A DNA stretch of 61,113 nt from CTSOIL-112 sp964293815 (GCA_964293815.1 CAXYYC010000013.1:1-61113); one strand, 5' to 3'. Shown: positions 1 to 7,493, numbered from the stretch's first letter. Notes: generated from the sequence alone by a model not told the origin. Numbers and translations are program-made.

Positions 1-52
1 GGCTAACATGAAATTAGCCGCTTAAACTGTCCGTTGAAACGAGGGCAGATCA
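1..52. mobile_element. possible IS3-family terminal fragment
   Basis: The first 52 bases are not part of the hsdR frame that follows: that frame has stops at 23-25 and 35-37. The segment contains a perfect hairpin (GGCTAA at 1-6 with TTAGCC at 14-19). It ends in GGGCAGATCA at 43-52, which resembles the TG...CA terminal inverted repeats of IS3-family elements (TGATCTGCCC when read from the other strand). The coding frame of hsdR becomes recognisable directly after it. This suggests that an insertion sequence interrupts hsdR, with most of the element outside the window. No transposase is visible, so the family is inferred from about ten bases only. Confidence 0.3.
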
Positions 53-1270
53 GAAAAAGACTTTAACCGCACGATTGAGATCGTCGAGCGTGAAGCGAAA
101 CGGGTAAACATCTTTTTAGACGAAGCCAACCAAAACGAAAAGGCAATTATCTTCTGCGCCAATCAAGCCCACGCGGCATTGATCAGAGATTTGGTCAACC
201 AAAATGCTAAAAGTAAAGACCCGTTTTATTGCGTTCGTGTCACTGCCAACGATGGCGAAGAAGGCGAGAGACTGCTCAGAGAGTTTCAGGACAATGAAAA
301 AACATTGCCATCGATTTTGACCACTTCTCAAAAACTTTCCACGGGTGTTGATGCCAGAAATATTCGCAATATCGTTTTGCTTCGTCCGGTCAATTCAATG
401 ATTGAGTTTAAGCAGATCGTTGGACGTGGTACACGACTATTTGATGGAAAAGAATTTTTCACCATTTACGATTTTGTCGATGCTTACAAACATTTTAATG
501 ACCCTGGATGGGACGGGGAGCCGATAGAAGAGGAACCTTGTTCAATATGCCATCAAAATCCATGTATTTGCGAGCCGCCCGTTAAAAAACCCTGCCCAAC
601 TTGTGGTCAAAGCCCTTGCATTTGTAAGAAAGACCCTAGACCTTGTGAGAAATGTGGGCAGCAGCCTTGTGCGTGCAAGAAGAAAGTGAAAATCAAACTC
701 AAAAATGGAAAATCGCGAGAAATTCAACATATGATTTCTACTTCGTTTTGGGGTGCAGACGGCAAACCTATTTCGGCAGAGGATTTTTTGAATAATCTGT
801 TTGGCGAGTTGCCTAAACTTTTCAAAGATGAAGAAGAATTACGGAAAATTTGGAGTAAGCCACTCACAAGGAAAATATTGTTAGAGAAATTAGATGAGGC
901 GGGTTTCCCAAAGGACGACTTACTGACTTTGCAAAAGTTGGTCGATATGGAAAAAAGTGATTTGTACGACGTGTTGGAATATGTCTTCAATGGCGACTAC
1001 ATTGCCATGACAAGAGAAGCCAGAGCCAAAGCAGCAGAAGCGACCATTTTTGCAATACTTAATGACAAACAAAAAGAGTTTATCTCTTTCGTGTTGAGCA
1101 AATACATTGAAACAGGTGTGGACGAACTGGATCAAGAGAAGTTGCCAATCTTGCTGACAAACAAATATCAATCATTGGAAGATGCCAAAGAAATATTGGG
1201 AGATGTTTCAAACATCAGCCGACTTTTTATAGAGTTTCAAGAGCATCTTTATAATCAGAAAGCAGCTTAG
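53..1270 (+). CDS. hsdR: truncated type I restriction enzyme R subunit (C-terminal part)
   Basis: This is the 3' part of a type I restriction-modification motor subunit. The frame reads like HsdR from about position 53 (EKDFNRTIEI), well before the first usable start (TTG at 179), so the 5' part is missing. Helicase motifs of the second RecA-like domain are visible: STGVDARNI and the motif VI block QIVGRGTRLF. The C-terminal helical region that contacts the methylase follows. Between the two lie three cysteine clusters of the form CxxCxxxPCxC, encoded at about 539-571, 593-628 and 644-679, a probable zinc-binding insert. The nuclease domain and helicase domain 1 are absent, and no hsdM or hsdS lies in the window. 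The copy here cannot be a working restriction enzyme unless the junction at position 52 is an assembly edge. Confidence 0.8.
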   Translation, partial: EKDFNRTIEIVEREAKRVNIFLDEANQNEKAIIFCANQAHAALIRDLVNQNAKSKDPFYCVRVTANDGEEGERLLREFQDNEKTLPSILTTSQKLSTGVDARNIRNIVLLRPVNSMIEFKQIVGRGTRLFDGKEFFTIYDFVDAYKHFNDPGWDGEPIEEEPCSICHQNPCICEPPVKKPCPTCGQSPCICKKDPRPCEKCGQQPCACKKKVKIKLKNGKSREIQHMISTSFWGADGKPISAEDFLNNLFGELPKLFKDEEELRKIWSKPLTRKILLEKLDEAGFPKDDLLTLQKLVDMEKSDLYDVLEYVFNGDYIAMTREARAKAAEATIFAILNDKQKEFISFVLSKYIETGVDELDQEKLPILLTNKYQSLEDAKEILGDVSNISRLFIEFQEHLYNQKAA

Positions 1271-1357
1271 TGACGCAAAAACACATGGCAGCATACGCAC
1301 CGCACTGACCTAAGCTGTTAAAAGAGTCTAAGTAATGGGTAATATTAGTTTATGAGC

Positions 1358-1936
1358 TTACAAAAGCGTTTGCGCTTCTTTATCAAGCTTGCCTACATCG
1401 TAGTCGCGCTTGCGGCTTGGCAATTTAATTTTGTGCATTTTTGCCAAAAGCACGCCATCAAAAATATCGTGTGAGTATTCGCTTTTGGCTTCATCGTAAA
1501 TATTAACGTTGTGATGCTTCGCCAGTAATTCACCATCAATATAAATGCCTTCGGTGAATTGCCACCAATTCATACCCTCTAAAAATGCCTCTTTTTGTTC
1601 GCGGTTTTGAAAACAGATGACAAAATACTCGCTGCCATTGCAATCAATTAAGCCGCCCCAGCCCATGCCATCAATAAATCGAAGTTTTGCCTGTCTATGC
1701 GGAAAATAAATGCCCAGCCAAAACGCGCCATCGTTTAGCTCTTTCAAGCCCTCGCGCTGTTTGCGATTGGCTTCTTTTGCTCGTTGCAAATCTTCAGACA
1801 TGAAAGCAGCCTTTACCGCCTCGTCACCCTCATAGCTACCCGTTGATTCATCAAGTTCTAAAGTTGAGGGATTTTCTACCAAAGGCTTTAAAGGCTTACT
1901 AATTTTTTTCAATGGTTTATGCGGTTTAAGTGCCAT
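1358..1936 (-). CDS. hypothetical protein in hicAB/PP-loop operon
   Basis: A 192-residue protein I do not recognise. The first 25 residues are rich in lysine and proline (repeated KPLK). A charged helix follows at roughly residues 45-65. A compact aromatic-rich part covers about 70-125, with repeated Trp and Gly in short hydrophobic stretches such as GMGWGG and GMNWWQF. There is no signal peptide or membrane segment, so it is probably cytoplasmic. It is the last gene of a four-gene minus-strand operon, and its start overlaps the end of the PP-loop ATPase gene by 11 bases. That implies translational coupling and a shared role. It may be an accessory or substrate-recognition subunit, but that is inference from position only. 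Confidence 0.6.
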   Translation of the reverse strand: MALKPHKPLKKISKPLKPLVENPSTLELDESTGSYEGDEAVKAAFMSEDLQRAKEANRKQREGLKELNDGAFWLGIYFPHRQAKLRFIDGMGWGGLIDCNGSEYFVICFQNREQKEAFLEGMNWWQFTEGIYIDGELLAKHHNVNIYDEAKSEYSHDIFDGVLLAKMHKIKLPSRKRDYDVGKLDKEAQTLL

Positions 1937-2660
1937 GATGCTCTTTCATATATCGCTCATATCGAAAAACCTCAAGCTCTGCCAAAGGAAACCACTCTAA
2001 GATTTTTCGATAATCATTCGGAAAATGCTTTTTAATCGGTATTAAATACTTCGCCTTGATACCATCAAGACTGACATTAAACATGGTGTAATCAATTGGC
2101 AATTTCCAGCCTGCACGACGAATAATTTCATAGGTCTCTTTTTTACTGTACCAAGCCAACGGGAAATACTTCTTCTCTTTATGGTTGATGCCTTGATTTT
2201 TATTCAACAACAATCGACGGTTAAGGCTATCGGCTGCCTTTACACCAACTGCGGTGTATGTGTTTTCAGGCAAGCCCAAATCTTTAATCAGCTCGTCTTG
2301 CTGTTGTGTCTGATCAATGTCTTTTGGCAATCGCCACGCATTAATGACCTCGACGCGCTCACTTTCAGGCGGACAATCAGCTAAACCTGCGAGGTTTTTT
2401 AAAAACATTGGCTGCGGCAAACGGTAAATACCCGTACCCATCATTTTTTCATAGTAAGTCAATGATTCTTCGACAAACTCTAAATCTGGAATGCCGTACA
2501 AATAGAACGGCACAATGTTCTCGCCAAATGTTTCACGAATCAACAAATAAGAAGCAATAGCATCTTTACCGCGCGAAAACGAGATCAGCGACACATCGCT
2601 TTTTTCACGCGCTTGCTCGACGATTTCAAGATGCTTATCAAATACCATTTTATCGCTCAC
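1926..2660 (-). CDS. PP-loop ATPase, phosphoadenosine phosphosulfate reductase-like
   Basis: A 244-residue member of the adenine nucleotide alpha-hydrolase (PP-loop) superfamily, closest by eye to the PAPS reductase/DndC/IbrA-like branch. The nucleotide-binding signature SFSRGKDA lies at about residues 27-34, followed by a helix and the usual alternating strand/helix pattern. A second motif (SLNRRLLLNK) lies near the middle. The C-terminal Cys motif of true assimilatory PAPS reductases is not seen, so sulfate assimilation is unlikely. Family members outside cysteine synthesis activate or modify RNA or DNA, for example DndC in DNA phosphorothioation. Its start overlaps hicB by 11 bases and its end overlaps the next gene by 11. 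The context is a mobile island, so a role in element biology or defence is plausible but unproven. Confidence 0.7.
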   Translation of the reverse strand: MSDKMVFDKHLEIVEQAREKSDVSLISFSRGKDAIASYLLIRETFGENIVPFYLYGIPDLEFVEESLTYYEKMMGTGIYRLPQPMFLKNLAGLADCPPESERVEVINAWRLPKDIDQTQQQDELIKDLGLPENTYTAVGVKAADSLNRRLLLNKNQGINHKEKKYFPLAWYSKKETYEIIRRAGWKLPIDYTMFNVSLDGIKAKYLIPIKKHFPNDYRKILEWFPLAELEVFRYERYMKEHHGT

Positions 2661-3000
2661 TCATATACGGCGCACTCTCCCGCTCAATTAAACGATCCAC
2701 CCACTGATTGAGAGAAACGCCCTCAGTGGCGGCGGCAATCGCGGCAGCTTGATGCGCTTTCGGATTAATTCGCGCCACAAAGCGACCAGAATACTTATTG
2801 GACGGTGCAACACCATCTTCTTTGCACGCCTCTAAAAAGACACGCAAAGAAATTTCACCCTCTTTTTTCAGGGAATCAATATCTTTCGCGTAAAAGTCTG
2901 CACCGCCATTCAGCCCGACAAACTCCCCGCGCAACATCTCAATATCTGGGTCATACTGCACCACAGCAGAATAACCATTGATTTTCATCAAATTCTTCAT
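2650..3000 (-). CDS. hicB: HicB-family antitoxin
   Basis: A 116-residue HicB-type antitoxin. The N-terminal part (about residues 5-60, from GYSAVVQYDPD) is the partial RNase-H-like HicB fold that neutralises HicA. The C-terminal part (about 70-110, RINPKAHQAAA...LNQWVDRLI) is a ribbon-helix-helix/Arc-like DNA-binding domain, as expected for an autorepressor. The gene overlaps hicA by 4 bases (ATGA-type junction at 2997-3000) and overlaps the downstream PP-loop gene by 11. The pair is therefore the leading part of a longer co-translated operon and may control all four genes. The family call is confident; which of the two genes is toxic here has not been shown. Confidence 0.8.
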   Translation of the reverse strand: MKNLMKINGYSAVVQYDPDIEMLRGEFVGLNGGADFYAKDIDSLKKEGEISLRVFLEACKEDGVAPSNKYSGRFVARINPKAHQAAAIAAATEGVSLNQWVDRLIERESAPYMSER

Positions 3001-3257
3001 GGCTTTACCCCATTATCTGACAACCATTTTCTGATACTCTCGACAGCGCCTTTATCGGTGTTCGGCGTTGGATGTGGTCTGTGAAAAACCCTTCGCTCAC
3101 CGAACAACCGAACCAGCACACGAGAACCTTCGCGCTCTTGAATATCAGCGCCCAAAGCAATGAACAAAGCCTCAATCTCACCCCACTTAATATTAGCAGA
3201 GACAGGGCGAGAAAAAATCAAATTGAGGGTTTTTATGTTCCTTTGCTTCATGATCAT
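2997..3257 (-). CDS. hicA: HicA-family mRNA interferase toxin
   Basis: An 86-residue HicA-like protein with a double-stranded-RNA-binding-type fold. Family features include the alternating basic pattern, the GSRVLV strand and the histidine-containing stretch VFHRPHP near residues 57-63. In HicA toxins a conserved His there is needed for ribosome-dependent mRNA cleavage. It is the first gene of the minus-strand operon. No clear ribosome-binding site precedes ATG 3257. A TACTAT hexamer lies only a few bases upstream, so the message could start almost at the gene (leaderless) or the true start could be ATG 3251. HicA-HicB order is the usual arrangement for this family. Confidence 0.78.
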   Translation of the reverse strand: MIMKQRNIKTLNLIFSRPVSANIKWGEIEALFIALGADIQEREGSRVLVRLFGERRVFHRPHPTPNTDKGAVESIRKWLSDNGVKP

Positions 3258-3474
3258 ATAGTATCAAAAAACAGTGCGTTTGTCCCATTTTTATATTTTA
3301 ATTCTGCCAGTGTCATTTACACTCCAGAAAATTTCGACTATTCTTAGACAATGTGAAGCATGAAACACCATCACGCCACTCGAAATATGGACCTGCCAAA
3401 TGGCTTGCACGATTCGATCATTCTAAAGATTTAAGCGGGATGTCGCGTTCATCAAACTTGTTGTTTGTGCACTA

Positions 3475-3506
3475 TTTTCAATAGTTATGATTTTCAATAG
3501 TTATGA
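3475..3506. repeat. two tandem copies of a 16-base repeat
   Basis: TTTTCAATAGTTATGA occurs twice with no gap and no mismatch (3475-3490 and 3491-3506). It is followed by a related TCATTATAAC. Exact short tandem repeats directly ahead of a structured segment are typical of protein-binding sites (operators or iterons). Two copies are too few to call a replication origin. Confidence 0.6.
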
Positions 3507-3516
3507 CTCATTATAA

Positions 3517-3994
3517 CTTTTAACCCCTTCGGTTTTAAAAGTCAGTTCGCTGGGTTTCACCCAGACCCGTGCAAAGTGCATCCGCACCTTGCAAAAAATC
3601 ACCCCATTTGAACTACTTTTGATAAACAATTATGGCAGCAGTATTTAGAATCCAAACCGTTTTCACAAACGGTCAGGTAAACTTATACCGGTTAAAATAC
3701 TCGTCCAGCCTCAAAGCTGGACGGGCATTTAACACAGAGACAAGCAAGGCAACCGACAAGTTGAACGCGAAGTCGACTCCTCTTTTTTCAATTGCTTGCA
3801 ATTGGGAAAAGCGAATGACACCTATATAGGTGTAATGAGCCTACACCTATTGTATTGTGATGCAGAACTCCGGCGGATTTCTGTGACGCAATCAAATAGG
3901 CTGAGGGAAGAAGTCAATCGTCCAGGGGACGATTGCACGGATGAGCGAATAGTGCCTGACGCGAAATAGCAAGAAGCAGTCCGAGGGACTGCTT
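3517..3994. ncRNA. candidate structured RNA region: nine consecutive stem-loops
   Basis: Inverted repeats in order: 3517-3541 (imperfect, loop CCTTC); 3550-3564 (CTGGGT/ACCCAG); 3570-3593 (TGCAA-A-GTGC with GCAC-C-TTGCA, loop ATCC); 3656-3673 (ACCGTTT/AAACGGT); 3702-3723 (CGTCCAGC/GCTGGACG); 3789-3804 (CAATTGC/GCAATTG); 3818-3833 (16-base perfect palindrome, with half-site ACACCTAT again at 3843-3850); 3915-3935 (CAATCGTCC/GGACGATTG, loop AGG); 3974-3994 (AAGCAGTCC/GGACTGCTT, loop GAG). Strand and transcription start are unknown. The density of perfect stems is far above that of the neighbouring DNA, which supports selection for structure in RNA or for protein binding. It could resemble the small immunity RNA of P4-like satellites. 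That is inference. Confidence 0.4.
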
Positions 3995-4106
3995 TGCGCG
4001 GATATGAACTATTACAATCGACACACACGAGTGAAACAAAAAGACAGCCATCGCTTGTGGCTGCCCTTCATTTTGCATTCAAATAATTCGTGGGAGGCAG
4101 AGGTGT

Positions 4107-5180
4107 TTAATGATCGCGGTATGTATGGTATGAATGATTTTGTTCGATCTTATCCAACTTGGCGACCAAATCCTCAGCACGCAAATGCGTATAACGCCTC
4201 AGCATTTGCATGCTTTTATGCCCGCTGATGCTGGCGACTTCTTGATCGCTCAAGCCACCTTCAACCAAGCGGCTGACCGCCTCATGGCGCAGGTCGTGGA
4301 AATGCAGGTTCTGAATACCAAGCCGTTTGAGCATATCCGTCCAGTTCTTGCTAAATTGATAGGGTGAGTAGCCACCATTACGGTTCTTGCTGCCGCAAAA
4401 TACAAGATCAGTTGCACCCATCGGGCGAGCAGGATTATCCAAGGCCAGTTTTAGTGTTTCGGTGGCTTGATGGGTCAGAGGAACGGTGCGGGATTCATTG
4501 TTCTTGGTATCGTATAAGCGAATGATGCGTTTGTTCAAATCGACATTCTTGTCCGTTATACCGACGATTTCCGAAGCACGCATTCCAGTTTGAATGGCCA
4601 AGGTCACAATCCAGAGCATCATCGGATTACGGTGCTGCTTTAAGGCTTGAACGATTTTGAGTTCTTCTTCAGCGGTTAATCGCCGTTCTCGTGCTTTACC
4701 CGGAGAAGGCTTCTTAATCAAAGCCACAGGATTGACGGTCAGGCCCGTACCCCATTCTTGAATGGCCGTCGTATAAATGTGGCTCATGAGCGCCAAATCC
4801 AAACGGACGGTGTTGTTGGACTTACCCTCAGCCAAACGCTGGTCTCGAAATCGTGCGACCATATCAGGGGTGATGCTGGCAAGCGCGTATGCGCCAAAGG
4901 GTTTGAGGATGTTATTGAACCGATATGCTTCGCCTTCAGGGGTAGAAGGTTTCTTGGTGGGGGTGACTTCTTTGCGGTAGCGATCCACCGCCTCAGCGAA
5001 TAACATCTTCTCGGCGATGCTACGACGAATGAATAAACCGCGAACCATTTCGTCTTCAGTGTTGCGTGACCAGTCTTCGGCATCGCGTTTGATGCGAAAG
5101 GTTTTAGAGACTGTCGGCCAGCCTTGTTTGCGTATAACGGCTTTCCATGTGCCGGATGGGGTCTTGGTGATTGTTGCCAT
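4107..5180 (-). CDS. int: tyrosine recombinase (integrase) of the island
   Basis: A 357-residue phage-type integrase that would catalyse site-specific insertion and excision of the island. It has an N-terminal arm-binding region (MATITKTPSGTWKAVIRKQG), a core-binding SAM-like domain (about residues 60-150) and a C-terminal catalytic domain. The catalytic domain carries Arg in TGMRASEI, the HDLRHEAVSRL box and the Tyr in LRRYTHL. The ATG at 5180 is chosen because AGGAG lies six bases upstream; the open frame continues further up but runs into tRNA-Thr. The gene starts about 100 bp from the tRNA 3' end, the usual geometry for tRNA-targeting elements. The element therefore extends leftward, and its other att site is outside the window. 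Confidence 0.9.
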   Translation of the reverse strand: MATITKTPSGTWKAVIRKQGWPTVSKTFRIKRDAEDWSRNTEDEMVRGLFIRRSIAEKMLFAEAVDRYRKEVTPTKKPSTPEGEAYRFNNILKPFGAYALASITPDMVARFRDQRLAEGKSNNTVRLDLALMSHIYTTAIQEWGTGLTVNPVALIKKPSPGKARERRLTAEEELKIVQALKQHRNPMMLWIVTLAIQTGMRASEIVGITDKNVDLNKRIIRLYDTKNNESRTVPLTHQATETLKLALDNPARPMGATDLVFCGSKNRNGGYSPYQFSKNWTDMLKRLGIQNLHFHDLRHEAVSRLVEGGLSDQEVASISGHKSMQMLRRYTHLRAEDLVAKLDKIEQNHSYHTYRDH

Positions 5181-5199
5181 AAAAATACTCCTGTGTTCT

Positions 5200-5212
5200 C
5201 GGTAGTGTACCG
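5200..5212. promoter_or_regulatory. inverted repeat in the integrase promoter region
   Basis: CGGTA-GTG-TACCG is a perfect 5-base inverted repeat 20 bases ahead of the integrase start codon, between it and candidate -10 elements. It is placed like an operator for an excisionase or integrase repressor. No binding protein is identified. Confidence 0.3.
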
Positions 5213-5242
5213 AATTTGTACTTTTATAGTGTTTTTGGCAAC

Positions 5243-5271
5243 AAAAAAGGGTTGCAATTGCTTGCAACCCC
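5243..5271 (-). terminator. Rho-independent terminator of tRNA-Thr
   Basis: Read on the minus strand, GGGTTGCAA and TTGCAACCC form a 9-base stem with a four-base loop followed by six T. It lies just beyond the tRNA 3' end and ahead of the integrase, so it separates tRNA transcription from the island. Confidence 0.8.
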
Positions 5272-5281
5272 TTATGTATAC

Positions 5282-5357
5282 TGGTGCCGGTTGCAGGACT
5301 TGAACCCACCACCCCCTGATTACAAGTCAGGTGCTCTACCAGATGAGCTAAACCGGC
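5282..5357 (-). tRNA. tRNA-Thr (anticodon UGU), probable integration site
   Basis: The minus strand gives a complete 76-base cloverleaf. The acceptor strands are GCCGGTT and AACCGGC, the anticodon loop is CTTGTAA with anticodon TGT, the T loop is GTTCAAG-like, and CCA is encoded. The integrase lies immediately past the 3' end, so this gene is the likely attachment site. No second copy of the tRNA 3' end is seen in the left 5 kb. The tRNA itself is intact, as expected when the element restores the 3' half on insertion. Confidence 0.95.
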
Positions 5358-5435
5358 GAAGGCTCGCATTATACACAGAAATACTTATTGGGTGCAAGTG
5401 TGTTTCGGTGTTTTTGCGGATTTTGTCGCAGCCTG

Positions 5436-7493
5436 TTACGAAATACGCATTCCGGGTTGTGCGCCGTCGATGGGTTCGAGGATGTAAATACCTTTATTTT
5501 CTGAACCGTCTTTGGCTGAGGCTGCGAGTACCATGCCCTCCGACACGCCGAATTTCATTTTACGCGGCGCAAGGTTGGCGACGAGTACAGTGAGTTTGCC
5601 GACGAGCTCTTCGGGTTGGTACATGCTGGCGATTCCTGAGAATACGTTGCGCGTTTTGCCTTCGCCCGCGTCCAGTGTGAGTTGCAGCAGTTTGGTCGAG
5701 CCTTCCACGGCGGTGCATTCGAGGATTTTGGCAATGCGTAAATCGATTTTGACAAAATCGTCGATGGTGATGGTATCGGCAATGGGTTCGATGGCAACAG
5801 CAACAGGTGCGGTGTCGCTGGCTTGTAGGGTTTGTTTGTTGGCTTCGAGTAGTTTTTCAACGTGGGTTGGCTCAACGCGGGTGAGCATGTGTTTGTAGGC
5901 GTTGATGGCGTTTGCACTGTTCAATGGCGTAACGATATCTGCCCAGCCTTGGCTCGGGATATTGAGGAAGTCGTAGGCTTTTTCCGCCACGGTTGGTAAT
6001 ACCGGCGAGAGATAGACGGTGAGCATGCGGAACGCTTCGAGGCAAATGCTGCATACGCGGTGCAGTTCGGCATCTTGGCCGTCGATGCGGGCGAGTTCCC
6101 ACGGTTTGTTGGCGTCGATGAATACGTTCACTGCGTCGGTCAGCTCCATGATGGTGCGCATGGCTTTGCCGTATTCGCGCGCTTCGTATAGCTCGGCGAT
6201 GGTCGCGCTGGCGGCGCGTAATTGTGTCAGCAGTTCGTGATTCATGGCGGCGTCATCAATTTTGCCGCCGAAACGTTTGAGCAAAAAGCCTGATGCGCGG
6301 CTGGCGATATTGACGTATTTACCCACCAAGTCTGAGTTCACGCGAGCGATGAAGTCGTCCAGATTGAGGTCTAAATCTTCCATGCTGGCGTTGAGTTTGG
6401 CGGCAAAATAGTAGCGCAGCCATTCGGGATTCATGCCGGTTTGGATGTACGAATCGGCGGTGATAAAGGTACCGCGCGATTTGCTCATTTTCGCGCCGTC
6501 AACGGTTAAAAATCCATGCGCGAACACATTGGTCGGCGTGCGGTGGCCGGAGAATTTCAGTGTGGCCGGCCAGAATAGGGTGTGGAAATAGAGAATGTCT
6601 TTGCCGATAAAGTGGTACTGCTCGGTGGTGGCGTCGGGCTTGGTCCACTCGTCAAAATTCAGTCCTTTTTGCGCACACAGGTTTTTGAAACTGGCGTAGT
6701 AGCCGACCGGCGCATCGAGCCAGACGTAGAAGTATTTGCCCGGCGCGTTCGGGATTTCAAAGCCGAAATACGGCGCATCGCGTGAAATGTCCCAATCCGA
6801 GAGCTTGTGTTCATCACCTTCGCCGAGCCATTCGCGCATTTTATTGGTCGCTTCGGGTTGCGCCAAGCCTTGCACCCATTCGCGTAAAAATTGTTCGCAG
6901 CGCGGGTCGGACAGCTTGAAAAAGTAATGCGTTGAGGTGCGGCGCTCAGGCGTTGCGCCCGAAACCGCTGAATACGGATTGAGCAAATCGGTTGGCGAGT
7001 AGGTCGTGCCACAGACTTCGCACGAGTCGCCGTATTGGTCTTTCGCGTGGCATTTCGGGCATTCGCCTTTAATGAAACGATCCGGCAGGAACATATTTTT
7101 GACCGGATCATAGTATTGCTCAATGTCGCGCGCTTCGATCAGACCTTGTTCTTGTAGACGAAGGTACATCGTCTGACAGAGGTATTCATTTTCTGCCGAA
7201 TCGGTTGAATAATAGTTATCGAATGAAATGTTGAATGCGTCAAAATCACGCTTATGCTCGGTCCAAACACGGTCAATCAGTTGTTTCGGCGTCAAGCCTT
7301 CCTTCTCGGCGCGCAGCATCACCGGCGTGCCGTGTGTATCGTCCGCGCCGACGTAGTACACTTCGTGGCCTTGCAGGCGCATGAAACGCACCCAGATGTC
7401 GGTTTGGATGTATTCGACCAGATGGCCAATGTGGATTTGGCCGTTGGCATACGGCAAGGCAGAGGTGACTAAAATTTGGCGCGGAGCGTTCAT
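5436..7493 (-). CDS. metG: methionyl-tRNA synthetase
   Basis: A 685-residue class I aminoacyl-tRNA synthetase that charges tRNA-Met. HIGH is at residues 21-24. Zinc-knuckle cysteines follow (CPKCHAKDQYGDSCEVCG), and the KMSKS loop is in the middle. The last 105 or so residues form the EMAP II/Trbp111-type tRNA-binding domain (from IDDFVKIDLRIAKI), typical of the long, dimeric bacterial form. It is divergent from apbC with about 146 bp between them, an arrangement common in betaproteobacteria. No strong ribosome-binding site is seen ahead of ATG 7493, but the N-terminus matches the family. Housekeeping gene with nothing odd. Confidence 0.98.
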   Translation of the reverse strand: MNAPRQILVTSALPYANGQIHIGHLVEYIQTDIWVRFMRLQGHEVYYVGADDTHGTPVMLRAEKEGLTPKQLIDRVWTEHKRDFDAFNISFDNYYSTDSAENEYLCQTMYLRLQEQGLIEARDIEQYYDPVKNMFLPDRFIKGECPKCHAKDQYGDSCEVCGTTYSPTDLLNPYSAVSGATPERRTSTHYFFKLSDPRCEQFLREWVQGLAQPEATNKMREWLGEGDEHKLSDWDISRDAPYFGFEIPNAPGKYFYVWLDAPVGYYASFKNLCAQKGLNFDEWTKPDATTEQYHFIGKDILYFHTLFWPATLKFSGHRTPTNVFAHGFLTVDGAKMSKSRGTFITADSYIQTGMNPEWLRYYFAAKLNASMEDLDLNLDDFIARVNSDLVGKYVNIASRASGFLLKRFGGKIDDAAMNHELLTQLRAASATIAELYEAREYGKAMRTIMELTDAVNVFIDANKPWELARIDGQDAELHRVCSICLEAFRMLTVYLSPVLPTVAEKAYDFLNIPSQGWADIVTPLNSANAINAYKHMLTRVEPTHVEKLLEANKQTLQASDTAPVAVAIEPIADTITIDDFVKIDLRIAKILECTAVEGSTKLLQLTLDAGEGKTRNVFSGIASMYQPEELVGKLTVLVANLAPRKMKFGVSEGMVLAASAKDGSENKGIYILEPIDGAQPGMRIS

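Larger units (their letters stand above)
3258..4106. other. 850 bp non-coding stretch with serial hairpins
   Basis: No confident gene lies between hicA and the integrase. The stretch holds a tandem 16-base repeat (3475-3506) and then at least nine short inverted repeats between 3517 and 3994, listed in separate entries. A 65-codon plus-strand frame (3632-3829, opening MAAVFRIQTV) runs through several hairpins. It faintly recalls the short 'Ash'-type frames annotated next to integrases in P4-like elements, but a frame crossing that many hairpins is more likely non-coding. The region could be a regulatory RNA, an immunity or replication-control region of a P4-like satellite, or a replication origin. 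Confidence 0.5.

Noticed and set aside
3632..3829. 65-codon plus-strand frame in the hairpin region
   Set aside because: It crosses at least three perfect hairpins, has no clear ribosome-binding site and only a faint likeness to 'Ash'-type frames. Kept as part of the structured region, not as a gene.
3475..3994. CRISPR array
   Set aside because: Only two adjacent repeat copies and no spacers; the hairpins differ from each other and no cas genes are present.
3822..4028. Minus-strand frame of 68 codons
   Set aside because: Its apparent sequence is simply the complement of the hairpins; no start signal and atypical composition.
3258..4106. Retron non-coding RNA
   Set aside because: Serial hairpins invite this idea, but no reverse transcriptase is nearby and no msr/msd-type flanking inverted repeats were found.
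4004..4228. Plus-strand frame of 74 codons overlapping the integrase 3' end
   Set aside because: It runs antisense into the conserved C-terminus of the integrase and has no ribosome-binding site.
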